From: CBDHHC01 sp050633205
GTDB lineage: Bacteria > Pseudomonadota > Alphaproteobacteria > Rhizobiales > CBDHHC01
DNA: 59,695 nt
NCBI GenBank assembly: GCA_050633205.1
Contig: JBOEGA010000024.1
Span: 1-59,695 of the forward strand
Direction of reading: 5' to 3'
The notes beneath the pieces were generated by a model. It had not been told where the DNA came from, did not search any database, and saw nothing but the letters and a program-made list of their open reading frames with translations. The position numbers and the translations under genes were made by a program. Positions 50,352 through 59,662 of this stretch are shown piece by piece (position 1 is the first letter of the stretch; each line of letters begins with the position of its first letter).

Positions 50352-50377
50352 AGACTCCGCGCAATAGTGCGGGGTCT
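50352..50377 (+). terminator. Intercistronic hairpin between the binding-protein gene and livH
   Basis: AGACTCCGC (50352-50360) pairs with GCGGGGTCT (50369-50377) over 9 bp with one G-U pair and an 8-base loop, followed by ATTTTCC. It lies within the operon, 14 bases after the binding-protein stop. It probably acts as an attenuator that keeps binding protein in excess, parallel to the dctP/dctQ hairpin. Confidence 0.6.
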
Positions 50378-50421
50378 ATTTTCCAGAGTTAACAAAGAAT
50401 ATAAAAAACCGGTACTTAACC

Positions 50422-51294
50422 ATGTTTATTGATGCGCTTTTATCAGGCCTGACATTAGGGGGAATGTATGCCCTGATCGCTATGGGGCTGACATTGCAAT
50501 ATGGTGTGTCCAGAATTATGAATCTGGCTTACGGCGAGTTTGTTATTGGCGCTTCATTTGTTGCCTATGTACTGTTCGTCTCTATTGGAATGAATCCACT
50601 TTTTCTTCTCGTGATAATTGCACCTGTTGCGTTTGCAATATCATGGGTGATATACAGAATTCTTCTTACTCCACTGGTGAACAGAGCGAGAACTCCAGAG
50701 GCTCTTGAGATTGACAGTATCCTGTCAACTTTTGGTCTGCTGTTTATTCTCCAGGGGATAATGCTTGCATTCTTTGGCGGTAACTACACCAGTTACTCAT
50801 TTCTGAATGTTCCGGTGAATATGCTTGGAACGATTATTGCTGCTAATAAACTGATTGTTCTCGGGTTTGCGATTGTGATCGGAACAGGCTTCTACCTGTT
50901 TCTGCTGAAGACAAGAACCGGGACTGCCATGAGAGCTGTTGCGGTTGATCCTGTTGCAGCGGGACTGGTCGCAATTGACGTACGCTGGGCTGCAACGCTT
51001 GCTTTTGCACTGGGAGGGACACTGGCAGCTACCGGGGGTGTTCTGGTTTCCATGTTTCTGACTTTCAACGCAAATATAGGTGTGGTCTTTACCATGAAGG
51101 CGCTAATCGTTGTTATCATGGGTGGAGCAGGTAATGTATTGGGAGCTATGATAGCCGGATTACTTCTCGGGTTAGCTGAATCCTTTGTGGCAACCTATGT
51201 TGATCCCGGACTGACCATTGCGACTACCTATGCGATCTTTCTTCTTATTCTTCTTTTAAAGCCCCAGGGCCTGTTCGGGAGGGCTGCATCATGA
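50422..51294 (+). CDS. livH: Liv-type ABC transporter permease (LivH) of the second operon
   Basis: A 290-residue permease with about eight spans, showing LLSGLTLGGMYALIAMGLTL, VSRIMNLAYGEFVIGASF, KTRTGTAMRAVAVDPVAAGL, IVVIMGGAGNVLGAMIAGLL and LLLKPQGLFGRAAS. These are LivH motifs. It overlaps livM by 4 bases (ATGA), so they are translationally coupled. Confidence 0.9.
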   Translation: MFIDALLSGLTLGGMYALIAMGLTLQYGVSRIMNLAYGEFVIGASFVAYVLFVSIGMNPLFLLVIIAPVAFAISWVIYRILLTPLVNRARTPEALEIDSILSTFGLLFILQGIMLAFFGGNYTSYSFLNVPVNMLGTIIAANKLIVLGFAIVIGTGFYLFLLKTRTGTAMRAVAVDPVAAGLVAIDVRWAATLAFALGGTLAATGGVLVSMFLTFNANIGVVFTMKALIVVIMGGAGNVLGAMIAGLLLGLAESFVATYVDPGLTIATTYAIFLLILLLKPQGLFGRAAS

Positions 51295-52253
51295 AAACGG
51301 ATCGCAATTTCTATCTCATGCTTTCAGGTGGGGGGGCTATTTTCCTCCTGCTGGCAACCATTCCGCTGATTGTTGATGGTTATGGTCTGTCACTGTCAAT
51401 TGGTCTGGCTAATTATATTATACTGGCAACCGCATGGGCGCTGTTTTCAGGACCAACCAGATATGTCTCACTTGCTACCGTGGCTTTCTATGGTGTGGGT
51501 GTTTATACAGTCGCGGTTCTTGGGGAGCTTCTTCCATGGATATTTGTTATGATGATCGGTGTTGTGAATGGCATCGTACTGGCGCTTATTGTGGGGCTTT
51601 CGACATTACGGCTGGCTGGCATATATTTCGTGATCTTTACGTTTGGACTGACCGAGTTTATTCGTCAGATTGTAATCTGGTATGAAGTGAATATTTCGGG
51701 TTCGCTTGGCCGGTATGTTTTTCTTGATATTACTCAGGAGCAGATTTACTGGCAGTTGCTGGCATTAATGGCTGTATTGTTTGCTACATGTTTTCTGATT
51801 ACGCGTTCCCGCCTGGGGTTTGCTCTCCGGATTATCGGAGGGGATGAAACGGTTGCAAAGCATGTGGGGATTGATACTACGAAAGCCAAGCTGGGCCTCT
51901 TTATCCTGAGTACTGTGTTTATGACTATTGCGGGGATTATTATGGCACCGCGCTGGACTTATATTGACCCGTCCATTGCCTTTAACCCGCAGATCTCATT
52001 TCAGGTGCTTGTTATGGCATTGCTTGGTGGCGTGAAGCGTTTCTGGGGACCACTGCTTGGTGTTATTCCGCTGTTTATGCTGTTTGAATATCTGAATGCC
52101 AATTTCCCCAATCACTTCCTGCTTCTGCTGGGCGTCATTTTTATGATGATTGTATATGTTCTGCCAAATGGTGTCAGCGGCCTGATTGAAAAGATATCAA
52201 TTCCGGAAAAAGCGAAGTTCTGGAAAAAACAGACTGGAGGCGTCACACCATGA
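51291..52253 (+). CDS. livM: Liv-type ABC transporter permease (LivM) of the second operon
   Basis: A 320-residue permease with about nine spans: LSIGLANYIILATAWALFSG, TRYVSLATVAFYGVGVYTVA, STLRLAGIYFVIFTFGLTEF, TRSRLGFALRIIGGDETVAK and MALLGGVKRFWGPLLGVIPL. LivM-type coupling-helix sequence (RLGFALRIIGGDE) is present. It overlaps livH by 4 bases and livG by 4 bases. Confidence 0.9.
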   Translation: MKTDRNFYLMLSGGGAIFLLLATIPLIVDGYGLSLSIGLANYIILATAWALFSGPTRYVSLATVAFYGVGVYTVAVLGELLPWIFVMMIGVVNGIVLALIVGLSTLRLAGIYFVIFTFGLTEFIRQIVIWYEVNISGSLGRYVFLDITQEQIYWQLLALMAVLFATCFLITRSRLGFALRIIGGDETVAKHVGIDTTKAKLGLFILSTVFMTIAGIIMAPRWTYIDPSIAFNPQISFQVLVMALLGGVKRFWGPLLGVIPLFMLFEYLNANFPNHFLLLLGVIFMMIVYVLPNGVSGLIEKISIPEKAKFWKKQTGGVTP

Positions 52254-52978
52254 CAGCTCTTCTTGAAATACGGGGTCTGCACAAAAGTTTTGGCGGGTTG
52301 ACTGCGGTAAACAATATCAGTTTTTCACTGGAGGAAGGGGAGATTGCAGGTCTTCTTGGTCCAAATGGTTCCGGGAAAACAACGACGATGAACCTGATCT
52401 CGGGGAATCTCAAGCCTGATAATGGCAGTGTGGTTTTGCGGGGAAAAGACATTACTGCATCATCTCCTCATCTTATTGCAAGGGCAGGGGTCGCACGGAC
52501 ATTTCAGCTTGTCCGGGTTATTGAAGATATGACGGTGTCTGAGAATATATTATCAGGCGTTGCATTTGGCCGGCAACCGAAATGGGGAGGGGATGCCGAG
52601 AGTGAATGTGATGAGATACTTGACCGTATAGGATTGCGTTCCCAGAAAGATAACCTGGCGGGGAATCTGACCTATGTTAACCAGAAAAGGCTGGAACTGG
52701 GGAGAGCACTTTCTCTGCACCCGGATATCTTGCTGCTTGATGAATGGCTTGCCGGACTGAATGCTTCGGAGCTGCAGGAAGGAATAAAGCTGATCAGAAA
52801 ACTTTCCCATGAAGGAACAACAATTCTTATGGTGGAACATGTTATGTCCGCGATTCATTCCCTGTGCAAGAAATGTATTGTGATGAATTCAGGAGAAATG
52901 ATCGCTCATGGCCTGACAAAGGATGTTATGAACCATCCGGAAGTTATCAGGGCTTATCTTGGAGGGAGTGATGCTTGA
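52250..52978 (+). CDS. livG: Liv-type ABC transporter ATPase (LivG) of the second operon
   Basis: A 242-residue ATPase with SFGGLTAVNNISFSLEEGEI, LLGPNGSGKTTTMNLISGNL (Walker A), GVARTFQLVRVIEDMTVSEN (Q-loop), ILLLDEWLAGLNASELQ (Walker B; DEWLAGL instead of DEPxAGL) and MVEHVMSAIHSLCKKCIVM (switch His). The signature region reads NLTYVNQKRLELGRALSLHP. The Pro-to-Trp change after the Walker B DE is known in some LivG proteins. It overlaps livM and the next gene. Confidence 0.88.
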   Translation: MTALLEIRGLHKSFGGLTAVNNISFSLEEGEIAGLLGPNGSGKTTTMNLISGNLKPDNGSVVLRGKDITASSPHLIARAGVARTFQLVRVIEDMTVSENILSGVAFGRQPKWGGDAESECDEILDRIGLRSQKDNLAGNLTYVNQKRLELGRALSLHPDILLLDEWLAGLNASELQEGIKLIRKLSHEGTTILMVEHVMSAIHSLCKKCIVMNSGEMIAHGLTKDVMNHPEVIRAYLGGSDA

Positions 52979-55154
52979 TATTTCCTCATTATCAGTAAGT
53001 TACGGCAAGCATATCGCACTCAGTGATGTTTCTCTCGAAGTTGCACCAGGTAATATTGTGGTTCTTCTGGGAGCAAATGGTGCGGGAAAGTCCAGTCTGT
53101 TGAAAGCAATGGCAGGCCTCGTTAAAAAATCGGGAAAGAGCCATATCAAAGTTAACAGCAGGGATGTTACGTCCCTGAAACCCCATCAGATTGTCGAAGC
53201 CGGCCTTGCGCTTGTTCCTGAAGGCAGAGGACTGTTTGGGGATCTGACCGTTGAAGAAAATCTGTTGCTTGGGGCTTATGCTCAACGAGCAAGAGAGAAG
53301 GAACAGCAGCATCTTGAAGAGATACTGGAGCTGTTTCCTAAACTCAGGGAGCGTACCAGTCAGGTCGTGAGGACCATGAGCGGCGGGGAACAGCAAATGC
53401 TTGCTATTGCAAGAGCGCTGATGTCTTCTCCTGAATATCTTCTCCTTGATGAGCCATCTCTGGGGCTGGCTCCAGTGGTTACGCAAGAACTTTTTAAGAG
53501 CCTTAGTCATATAAGGGAAAAAGGGACAGGCATATTGCTTGTCGAGCAGAATACAAAAGCAAGTCTGGAGATAGCGGATTATGGCTATCTTATTGAAAAC
53601 GGACAGATTACAGGGGCGGGAGAAGCTGAGAAGCTTCTGAAGGATCCATCAGTACAACAGGCATATTTAGGCCACTCAGCCGAAGAAAACGAGGAAAGCA
53701 CCATGTTTAATGTTCAACTCATGATTGCCAGCCAGAACCGTGATGCGAGTGACGGGCAGACATTTGACAGGATAAACCCTGTAACGGGTGAAGTTGCAAC
53801 AAGGTCTGCATCAGCTTCTGTAGCGGATGCAGAAGCTGCGGCTTCAGCAGCAGCAGCAGCGTTTCCTGCCTGGTCGGGGCTTGGGCCAAATCAGCGTCGT
53901 GATTATCTTCTGAAAGCATCCGAGCTATTGAGAGAACGCACTCCGGGTTTTATTGAACGTATGGCTCAGGAAACGGGAGCAACTGCTACATGGGCAGGGT
54001 TTAACGCACATCTTGCAGCCAATATGCTACGTGAGGCTGCGTCCATGACAACTCAGATCAGCGGTGAGATTATTCCATCTGATGTACCGGGAAGTCTGGC
54101 GATGGGTGTTCGCAAGCCGGTCGGTGTTATTCTGTCATTAGCGCCATGGAATGCCCCGGTTATTCTGGGTGTGCGCTCTATAGCCATGCCACTGGCCTGC
54201 GGTAATACAGTTGTGCTCAAGGCATCGGAATTATGTCCGGCCACGCATCAGTTGATTGCGGAAGTGATGCAGGAGGCAGGACTGCCTGAAGGCGTGGTAA
54301 ACTTTGTATCCAATTCTCCAGAGAACGCACCCGAAATTGTAAAAGCACTCATTGCGCATCCAGCCATTAGGCGGGTTAATTTTACAGGTTCGACCAGAGT
54401 TGGAAAAATTATTGCGGCTCTTGCTGCTGAGAACCTGAAACCAGCGCTGCTGGAGCTTGGTGGCAAGGCACCTGTTGTTATTCTTGATGATGCGGATATT
54501 GATGCGGCTGTGAATGCTGCTGCATTTGGTGCCTTTATGAATCAGGGGCAGATCTGTATGTCTACTGAGCGTCTTGTGGTTGATGAGAAGATTGCTGACG
54601 AGTTTGTTTCCAGGCTGGCTGCCAAAATCAATACACTGAAAACCGGTGATCCTTCAGATCCTGAAGTCATTATTGGTTCTGTTGTGAATGAGCAGGCTGT
54701 AAGCCGCATTATGGAACTGATTGAAGATGCAAAGTCCAAAGGTGGCAAGGTTGTCACGGGCGGCAGTAACAATGGTACTATCGTTCAGGCAACTATACTG
54801 GATAATGTAACATCGTCGATGCGTATCTATTCTGAAGAATCTTTTGGTCCTGTGGTTTCCGTTATTCGGGTTAATGGTGTTGATGAAGCAGTTCGTATTG
54901 CGAATGATACGGAATACGGGCTTTCAAGTGCGGTCTTCGGGCGGGATATTTCCCGTGCCATGAGTGTGGCTGACAGAATAGAAAGCGGTATTTGCCATAT
55001 CAATGGTCCAACCGTACACGATGAAGCGCAAATGCCATTCGGTGGTGTTAAGGCATCCGGTTATGGCCGTTTTGGCGGTAAGGCCGCTATAGATGAGTTC
55101 ACCGAGCTGCGCTGGATGACTATACAGAACGGGCCACGGCATTATTCGTTTTAG
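52971..55154 (+). CDS. LivF ATPase fused in frame to an aldehyde dehydrogenase
   Basis: Predicted 727 residues. Residues about 1-235 are a LivF ATPase: VVLLGANGAGKSSLLKAMAG (Walker A), VRTMSGGEQQMLAIARALMS (signature), YLLLDEPSLGLAPVV (Walker B), LVEQNTKASLEIADYGYLIE. After a short acidic linker (SAEENEEST), residues about 245-727 are a complete aldehyde dehydrogenase: GVRKPVGVILSLAPWNAPVI, FTGSTRVGKII, LLELGGKAPVVILDDADID (general base Glu), FMNQGQICMSTERLVV (nucleophile Cys) and HDEAQMPFGGVKASGYGRFG. It is closest in appearance to vanillin/salicylaldehyde-type dehydrogenases. No stop separates the two. At the joint a GAGGAAAG lies upstream of ATG 53703, which is in the same frame, so the dehydrogenase may also be made separately by internal initiation. 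The LivF start (ATG 52971) overlaps the livG stop. Confidence 0.85.
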   Translation: MLDISSLSVSYGKHIALSDVSLEVAPGNIVVLLGANGAGKSSLLKAMAGLVKKSGKSHIKVNSRDVTSLKPHQIVEAGLALVPEGRGLFGDLTVEENLLLGAYAQRAREKEQQHLEEILELFPKLRERTSQVVRTMSGGEQQMLAIARALMSSPEYLLLDEPSLGLAPVVTQELFKSLSHIREKGTGILLVEQNTKASLEIADYGYLIENGQITGAGEAEKLLKDPSVQQAYLGHSAEENEESTMFNVQLMIASQNRDASDGQTFDRINPVTGEVATRSASASVADAEAAASAAAAAFPAWSGLGPNQRRDYLLKASELLRERTPGFIERMAQETGATATWAGFNAHLAANMLREAASMTTQISGEIIPSDVPGSLAMGVRKPVGVILSLAPWNAPVILGVRSIAMPLACGNTVVLKASELCPATHQLIAEVMQEAGLPEGVVNFVSNSPENAPEIVKALIAHPAIRRVNFTGSTRVGKIIAALAAENLKPALLELGGKAPVVILDDADIDAAVNAAAFGAFMNQGQICMSTERLVVDEKIADEFVSRLAAKINTLKTGDPSDPEVIIGSVVNEQAVSRIMELIEDAKSKGGKVVTGGSNNGTIVQATILDNVTSSMRIYSEESFGPVVSVIRVNGVDEAVRIANDTEYGLSSAVFGRDISRAMSVADRIESGICHINGPTVHDEAQMPFGGVKASGYGRFGGKAAIDEFTELRWMTIQNGPRHYSF

Positions 55155-55167
55155 GGCGTGGTTTGAT

Positions 55168-55194
55168 CAGGCCGGGTGCTTTGGACTTGGCCTG
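55168..55194 (+). terminator. Possible terminator of the second Liv operon
   Basis: CAGGCC (55168-55173) pairs with GGCCTG (55189-55194) around a 15-base loop, followed by GTTGTTT. It lies 13 bases after the stop of the fused dehydrogenase gene. The stem is short, so confidence is limited. Confidence 0.4.
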
Positions 55195-55349
55195 GTTGTT
55201 TGCGTAAAGTTGCTTTGCATACTGAGGGTAATGATGAGATTTGTGTAATTTTCTGATAAATGAAATGCTCTCTTTTATAATCTTGACTTTTGACTTATTG
55301 TGAGGAACCTTTTCAGTATTTAAAGACAGTTTTGATTTGACATAATTTC

Positions 55350-56649
55350 ATGCCACATAATAACGCTTTCAAAAAACTATCTTTGCTATGGCAACACCTG
55401 GCATTACCCGATGAAGGGCCCGAGCTGGAGGTAACAGCAAAACCAAAAAAACTAGTCTCATGAGGTAATAGTTGAAAATGTTAATAATAACAGAGGCATG
55501 TATGAGCCCACGGCAAAAAAGTGGGCCTATGCATTATATAAGCATTGTGAGACAGGAGATACAAAAACTGCCCGTAGCTGGCTCAACGAAAAAATAAAAG
55601 AACATGAGGAAAATGGAACAGCAACCTCCCACGTCCCTTTTCCTTATGAGCGCCATTCCTGCCGGAATATCCTGGAAAACCTGAAGGACTTTGCCGCACA
55701 TTCGGCAAATAAGCCTTCCAGACATAAGGCATCCGAACCTCTCACTTGCTCTGAAAATGCCTGGTTCAATATTTTACGGGATGCATTTACTGAAGAATAT
55801 TTTGATTTCCTCTTCGGTTTCACTAAAATTCACCCGGATAATAATGAAACAGTTCCAAATTTATCTGAGGCATCAATTGCGCCAGCCTTGGTAAAAAATG
55901 AGAGCCCCGCTTTCAGCAAAGGGTCTGATCTGGAAGTTATTCGCGCCCGCTGGCACCCTAAATTTGAGTCCCGCGACGAAGTATTAAAACGCCTTGAAGG
56001 TAAATACCTCATATATCGCGCTCACGAGGTAATCAAACCCAACGGATCTGACACCTATCAAAACCCCTTTGGATGGTTCGGCTCGCAGAAAGTTCGTGTT
56101 ATTCCTCTCTCTCTGTCAGAACAGGACAACTGCCTGAAATGGCACGATTATTACCCAGACCCAAATGATTTTATCCACGAAACAATTGGTATAGTTTCCC
56201 AGGCTAAGGATAAAGTCTTTGATATATTTGGCGTCGATAAAGAACATCCGGATCATGCGAAATTTTTTGGACGCTTTAAAAAACCAAAAGCTAATGATGT
56301 TACATATGGAGCTATTTTTGCCAATAACCGATATAGTGGCGGCGTAGAATCATACCGTTTTTGGCTTAAAAAAATCAGTGAAGACGAATATCAAAAAAGA
56401 TTCAAAAAAGTTAAAGAGCTCATGGCTTTTTTCACGCAGAAAGAAAATACAGTTGCCCAGAAATATGAAAAATTTTATAATGATAGTCTGATTTTTTCAA
56501 CAGTTGCAGATTTACTCACAGAACATGAAAGTGATCTTGTTCACTACCTTTATCTTCCAGACAACTATGAGCCAGATGACCTAAGATCCGGTGATATCGT
56601 AAGAAAAATTGGATATGCTGATATTCGAAAACTGATGGAGACATTTTAA
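55350..56649 (+). pseudogene. Frameshifted member of an unrecognised protein family (first of two tandem paralogues)
   Basis: ATG at 55350 encodes a 37-codon segment (ending with TGA at 55461) with KLSLLWQHLALPDEGPELEV. It clearly matches the start of the downstream paralogue (KLHKLWDHLGLPDEGPNFEI). Homology then continues one frame over from 55456, through MYEPTAKKWAYALYKHCETG (55498 on) to TAA at 56649, an open stretch of 383 residues from ATG 55498. A TAG in the second frame at 55453-55455 means that a net +1 shift is needed near 55450-55456, next to a run of seven A. Either the gene is a pseudogene, the shift is a sequencing artefact, or a shortened product starts at 55498 (only a cramped AGAGG precedes it). 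Conserved blocks: SEPLTCSENAWFNILRDAF, YFDFLFG, LEGKYLIYRAHEV, KWHDYYPDPNDF and FGRF. Function unknown. Confidence 0.6.
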
Positions 56650-56908
56650 GAAGTAGCAGAAGGTTTCATTAAATAATAATACTTTTTATCTGGTTAGTTA
56701 CTGTGTCTTCGTTTTATAATTGCCATAATATTTAAAAAAATCTCATTTTAAAAGTTTATTGAACTACAGATATCTAAAGTATCTAGTGTAATTGTACCCA
56801 ATCATATAACATTTGTTGCGTTTTGAAATTTGCAATTTTCATTTTTTCAAAATCTCTGGTATGATATTGCTTTATAAATTTTCATACTACCTTGTAATAA
56901 GAGAAGAA

Positions 56909-58189
56909 ATGTCACATAGGGAAATTTTTACCAAACTTCATAAGCTATGGGATCATCTGGGCTTACCTGATGAAGGGCCTAATTTTGAGATAACAGCAAG
57001 AAGTCATGATAAAACCTTTCAATTTATAGAGGAAGGTAAAACAAATAAAAAGAAGATGTATGGTCCAACTGTAAAAAAATGGGCTTATGCGTTAGCGTCC
57101 CACTATCGCAATAATGAGCAACACCTTGCATCCCAATGGTTACTTGATATTGATCGTATTCATAAGGAGCAGGAAAAATCAAAAACATTAATACAGTTTG
57201 GACTTGGGAAACATAATTTTTGTGAAGTTACAGATATGTTGGTCAATCATAGTCCACATTTCAGTAACAAAAAATCTCCGGCAAAACGATCTGAACCTCT
57301 TACATATGCAGAGTTTGCATGGTTTCATTTATTACAGGATCAGTTTTCTCTTAAATATTTTGATTTTTTGTTTGGCCTTAGCTCTGAATTGCCTAATGTG
57401 GAAAATGTTATAATACCGACGGATGATGCAATCAGGGAAAAAGAAATTTTTTCAACTGATGATCTGCAAATGATTAAAAGTCGTTGGTTTTCAACCTTTG
57501 AATCTACACCTCAAACAATACAACGTATGGAAGGGTATTATCTTTTTTATCGGTGGGATGATAAAGGAGCAAGGTTATTTCAGGAAGATGATGATGCAGC
57601 ATCTCAATGGTTCCTATGCCAGAAAGTGCAGGTTATTCCTGTTACAATTACTGAGCAGAATAGCCTATTGAAATGGGAAGATTTTTACCCTGATGTTGAT
57701 ACAATAGTTTTTCAGACCTTTGGACTTGTTGTGGAACAGCAGGATGGCTCTTTTGAGATACATGGCCTGGATCGGGAGCAGAATAATCGTGAAAAGTACT
57801 TTGGCAAATTTTCTGCTTTACAGCAAAATGAAACCAGCCGGGGGGTTATTCTAGCGAAGATGTTTAACTCACAAAAGCTAGAATCTTACCCGATCTGGCT
57901 TAGGAAAGTAAGCCAAGACAGGTATAAAGATGTTATGAAGCGTGCATATGAATTTGTAGATTATTTTAAAGATAATTCTATATCCAAAAAAGAAAAGTAT
58001 CGTGATTTTATAAACGATGATTTGCTTTTATCTGATGTTTCATCGTTGCTGGAAGCTCATCGGTACCAGTTGGTTAAACATTTATTTTCTCCATACGAGG
58101 TTTCAGCTGAAGATCTTCGAAAGGAGGATGTAGTTAGCAAGATTAGGCCATGGTCTGTTCAGAGACCACTTGAGATACCATGGAACTAG
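56909..58189 (+). CDS. Unrecognised 426-residue protein (second of two tandem paralogues)
   Basis: I do not recognise this family. It has no signal peptide or membrane span, so it is probably cytoplasmic. The first half (residues about 1-175) looks helical, with KLWDHLGLPDEGPNFEITAR, MYGPTVKKWAYALASHYRNN, SQWLLDIDRIHKEQEKS and SEPLTYAEFAWFHLLQDQFS plus KYFDFLFGLS. The second half begins at IKSRWFSTFESTPQTIQRME and looks beta-rich: GYYLFYRW, KVQVIPVTITEQNSLLKWED, VFQTFGLVVEQQDGSFEI, GKFSALQQNETSRGVILAKM and LESYPIWLRKVS. It ends with a helical tail. The ORF is open upstream to 56813, but ATG 56909 aligns with the paralogue's start. The upstream gene shares this layout, with many identical blocks. 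The DNA is AT-rich compared with the transporter operons, suggesting transfer. Confidence 0.75.
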   Translation: MSHREIFTKLHKLWDHLGLPDEGPNFEITARSHDKTFQFIEEGKTNKKKMYGPTVKKWAYALASHYRNNEQHLASQWLLDIDRIHKEQEKSKTLIQFGLGKHNFCEVTDMLVNHSPHFSNKKSPAKRSEPLTYAEFAWFHLLQDQFSLKYFDFLFGLSSELPNVENVIIPTDDAIREKEIFSTDDLQMIKSRWFSTFESTPQTIQRMEGYYLFYRWDDKGARLFQEDDDAASQWFLCQKVQVIPVTITEQNSLLKWEDFYPDVDTIVFQTFGLVVEQQDGSFEIHGLDREQNNREKYFGKFSALQQNETSRGVILAKMFNSQKLESYPIWLRKVSQDRYKDVMKRAYEFVDYFKDNSISKKEKYRDFINDDLLLSDVSSLLEAHRYQLVKHLFSPYEVSAEDLRKEDVVSKIRPWSVQRPLEIPWN

Positions 58190-58291
58190 GGTAATAGTTT
58201 TGTTAGCCGTATTTTTACAAGAATATCAGTTGGATCACATGGGAGGTAACCGACTAAACAGAGCAAATATAAAAAACTGGAGAGGCTTAAT

Positions 58292-59662
58292 ATGCACCTG
58301 GGTGTGAATTTTCTCGACCTCAATAACTCTGATGATATTGAAGCTGCAGGAAAAATACTTTCAATTTCAAGTAATTATATACCGTCAAAAATATTAGATG
58401 CTCCTTATCTTAATAGGGATTTGTTGAATGCAAAACAGTTAACTAGTATTCAGTCTTTGATAGCCACAGCCTATTCAAGAACACCACTTTATAAAGAGTT
58501 ATATGCTGGCGGTACTCCTGATAAGTTTAAATCATTGGATGATATTAGGTCAGTACCAGTATTAGAGAAACAGCATGTACTGGATGCAAGTCTAAAAAGA
58601 AGACTCTCCAAGGACTATGAAAAAGAGTTAGTTTTTAAATCCGTGACCTGCGGTACTACAACCAACCCATTAGATGTTTGTTTTGATAGGAATGCTATTT
58701 TAACCGATACGTTTCATGGAATCAGGCAAATAAAATTACAAAGTCAGTATGCCGCACAAGAAGATGATATAACTACTCATTACTATTCTCATCCCTGGTG
58801 GCTAGATAATGTTGGTGGAAAGTGGAAGTCTAATTTTATTTCGATTGAACAATGCGGGAAAGTAGCTGCAGATAAAATTATTTCTACTAAGCCAGATATA
58901 CTCGCTGGCTACCCTTCATTATTGAATAAGTTGATTGATAAGATTGATTGCAATAGCCTTAATTTAAAACTTATTATAACGAATTCAGAGTTTTCTACAA
59001 TACATGAACGAAATTTTATCTCCAAGAGTTTTGGATGTCCTGTATTAGATGAATACTCAAGTGAAGAATTAACTCGTATCGCATTAGAGATGCCAGATGG
59101 GTATTATTATATAAATGAGGACTGTGTATATCTAGAAGTGTTAGATCCAATCACAAGACAACCGATAGCTGATGGTGAGTGGGGGGAAGCAGTTGTCACC
59201 AGTTTATTGAATCAGGCTATGCCTTTTATTCGTTATGCGACAGGAGATTGGGTGAAAAAGCCATCCACTGTTAGTCATAATCAGATGCTCACCTGGCGGA
59301 GGCTTGAGGCAATCGGAGGTAGAATTCAGGATAGCTTGAAAGCAATTGATGGAAGTCTGATACCATCAGCAATTATTCTCAATGAGGTTGAGGAGAAAAT
59401 ACATTCGGGTGAATATAATATTTTGGATTTCTGTATCGTACAAAAAAAATCTACACAACCATATTATCAATATTCTATTCAGGGTAGGACAGATATAAGC
59501 CATTTAGATATTGAAAAATTTTCGAGTTTACTAAAAAATATAATTACAAAAAATACTGGTTTCGAGGTTGAGTTAGAGTATGTTGCACATTTAATTAACT
59601 CATCACTGCAAGTTCCAACCAAGCGGTATAAACGAAATCGATTGCGAGTGGAAAGCAAGTGA
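58292..59662 (+). CDS. Divergent PaaK-like adenylate-forming enzyme
   Basis: A 456-residue protein of the phenylacetate-CoA ligase/CapK-like AMP-binding group. An N-terminal helical part with AKQLTSIQSLIATAYSRTPL and YKELYAGG (typical of PaaK/CapK) precedes a P-loop-like SVTCGTTTNPLDVCFD. KPDILAGYPSLLNKLIDKID, LKLIITNSEFSTIHERNFIS, DEYSSEELTRIALEMPDGYY, GEWGEAVVTSLLNQAMPFIR and YATGDWVKKP follow in the order of adenylation motifs. GGAGAGG lies 6-7 bases before the ATG. It differs strongly from the PaaK-like enzyme at 25760-26992. Some CapK-like members act in surface-polysaccharide or secondary-metabolite pathways, so the substrate is open. The window ends 33 bases after its stop. Confidence 0.8.
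   Translation: MHLGVNFLDLNNSDDIEAAGKILSISSNYIPSKILDAPYLNRDLLNAKQLTSIQSLIATAYSRTPLYKELYAGGTPDKFKSLDDIRSVPVLEKQHVLDASLKRRLSKDYEKELVFKSVTCGTTTNPLDVCFDRNAILTDTFHGIRQIKLQSQYAAQEDDITTHYYSHPWWLDNVGGKWKSNFISIEQCGKVAADKIISTKPDILAGYPSLLNKLIDKIDCNSLNLKLIITNSEFSTIHERNFISKSFGCPVLDEYSSEELTRIALEMPDGYYYINEDCVYLEVLDPITRQPIADGEWGEAVVTSLLNQAMPFIRYATGDWVKKPSTVSHNQMLTWRRLEAIGGRIQDSLKAIDGSLIPSAIILNEVEEKIHSGEYNILDFCIVQKKSTQPYYQYSIQGRTDISHLDIEKFSSLLKNIITKNTGFEVELEYVAHLINSSLQVPTKRYKRNRLRVESK

Noticed and set aside
55456..55497. Programmed ribosomal frameshift at the run of seven A in the first unknown paralogue
   Set aside because: Slippage at the A-run alone does not lead into the right frame: one base fewer meets TAG and one base more meets TAA soon after. 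A lesion or sequence error is simpler.
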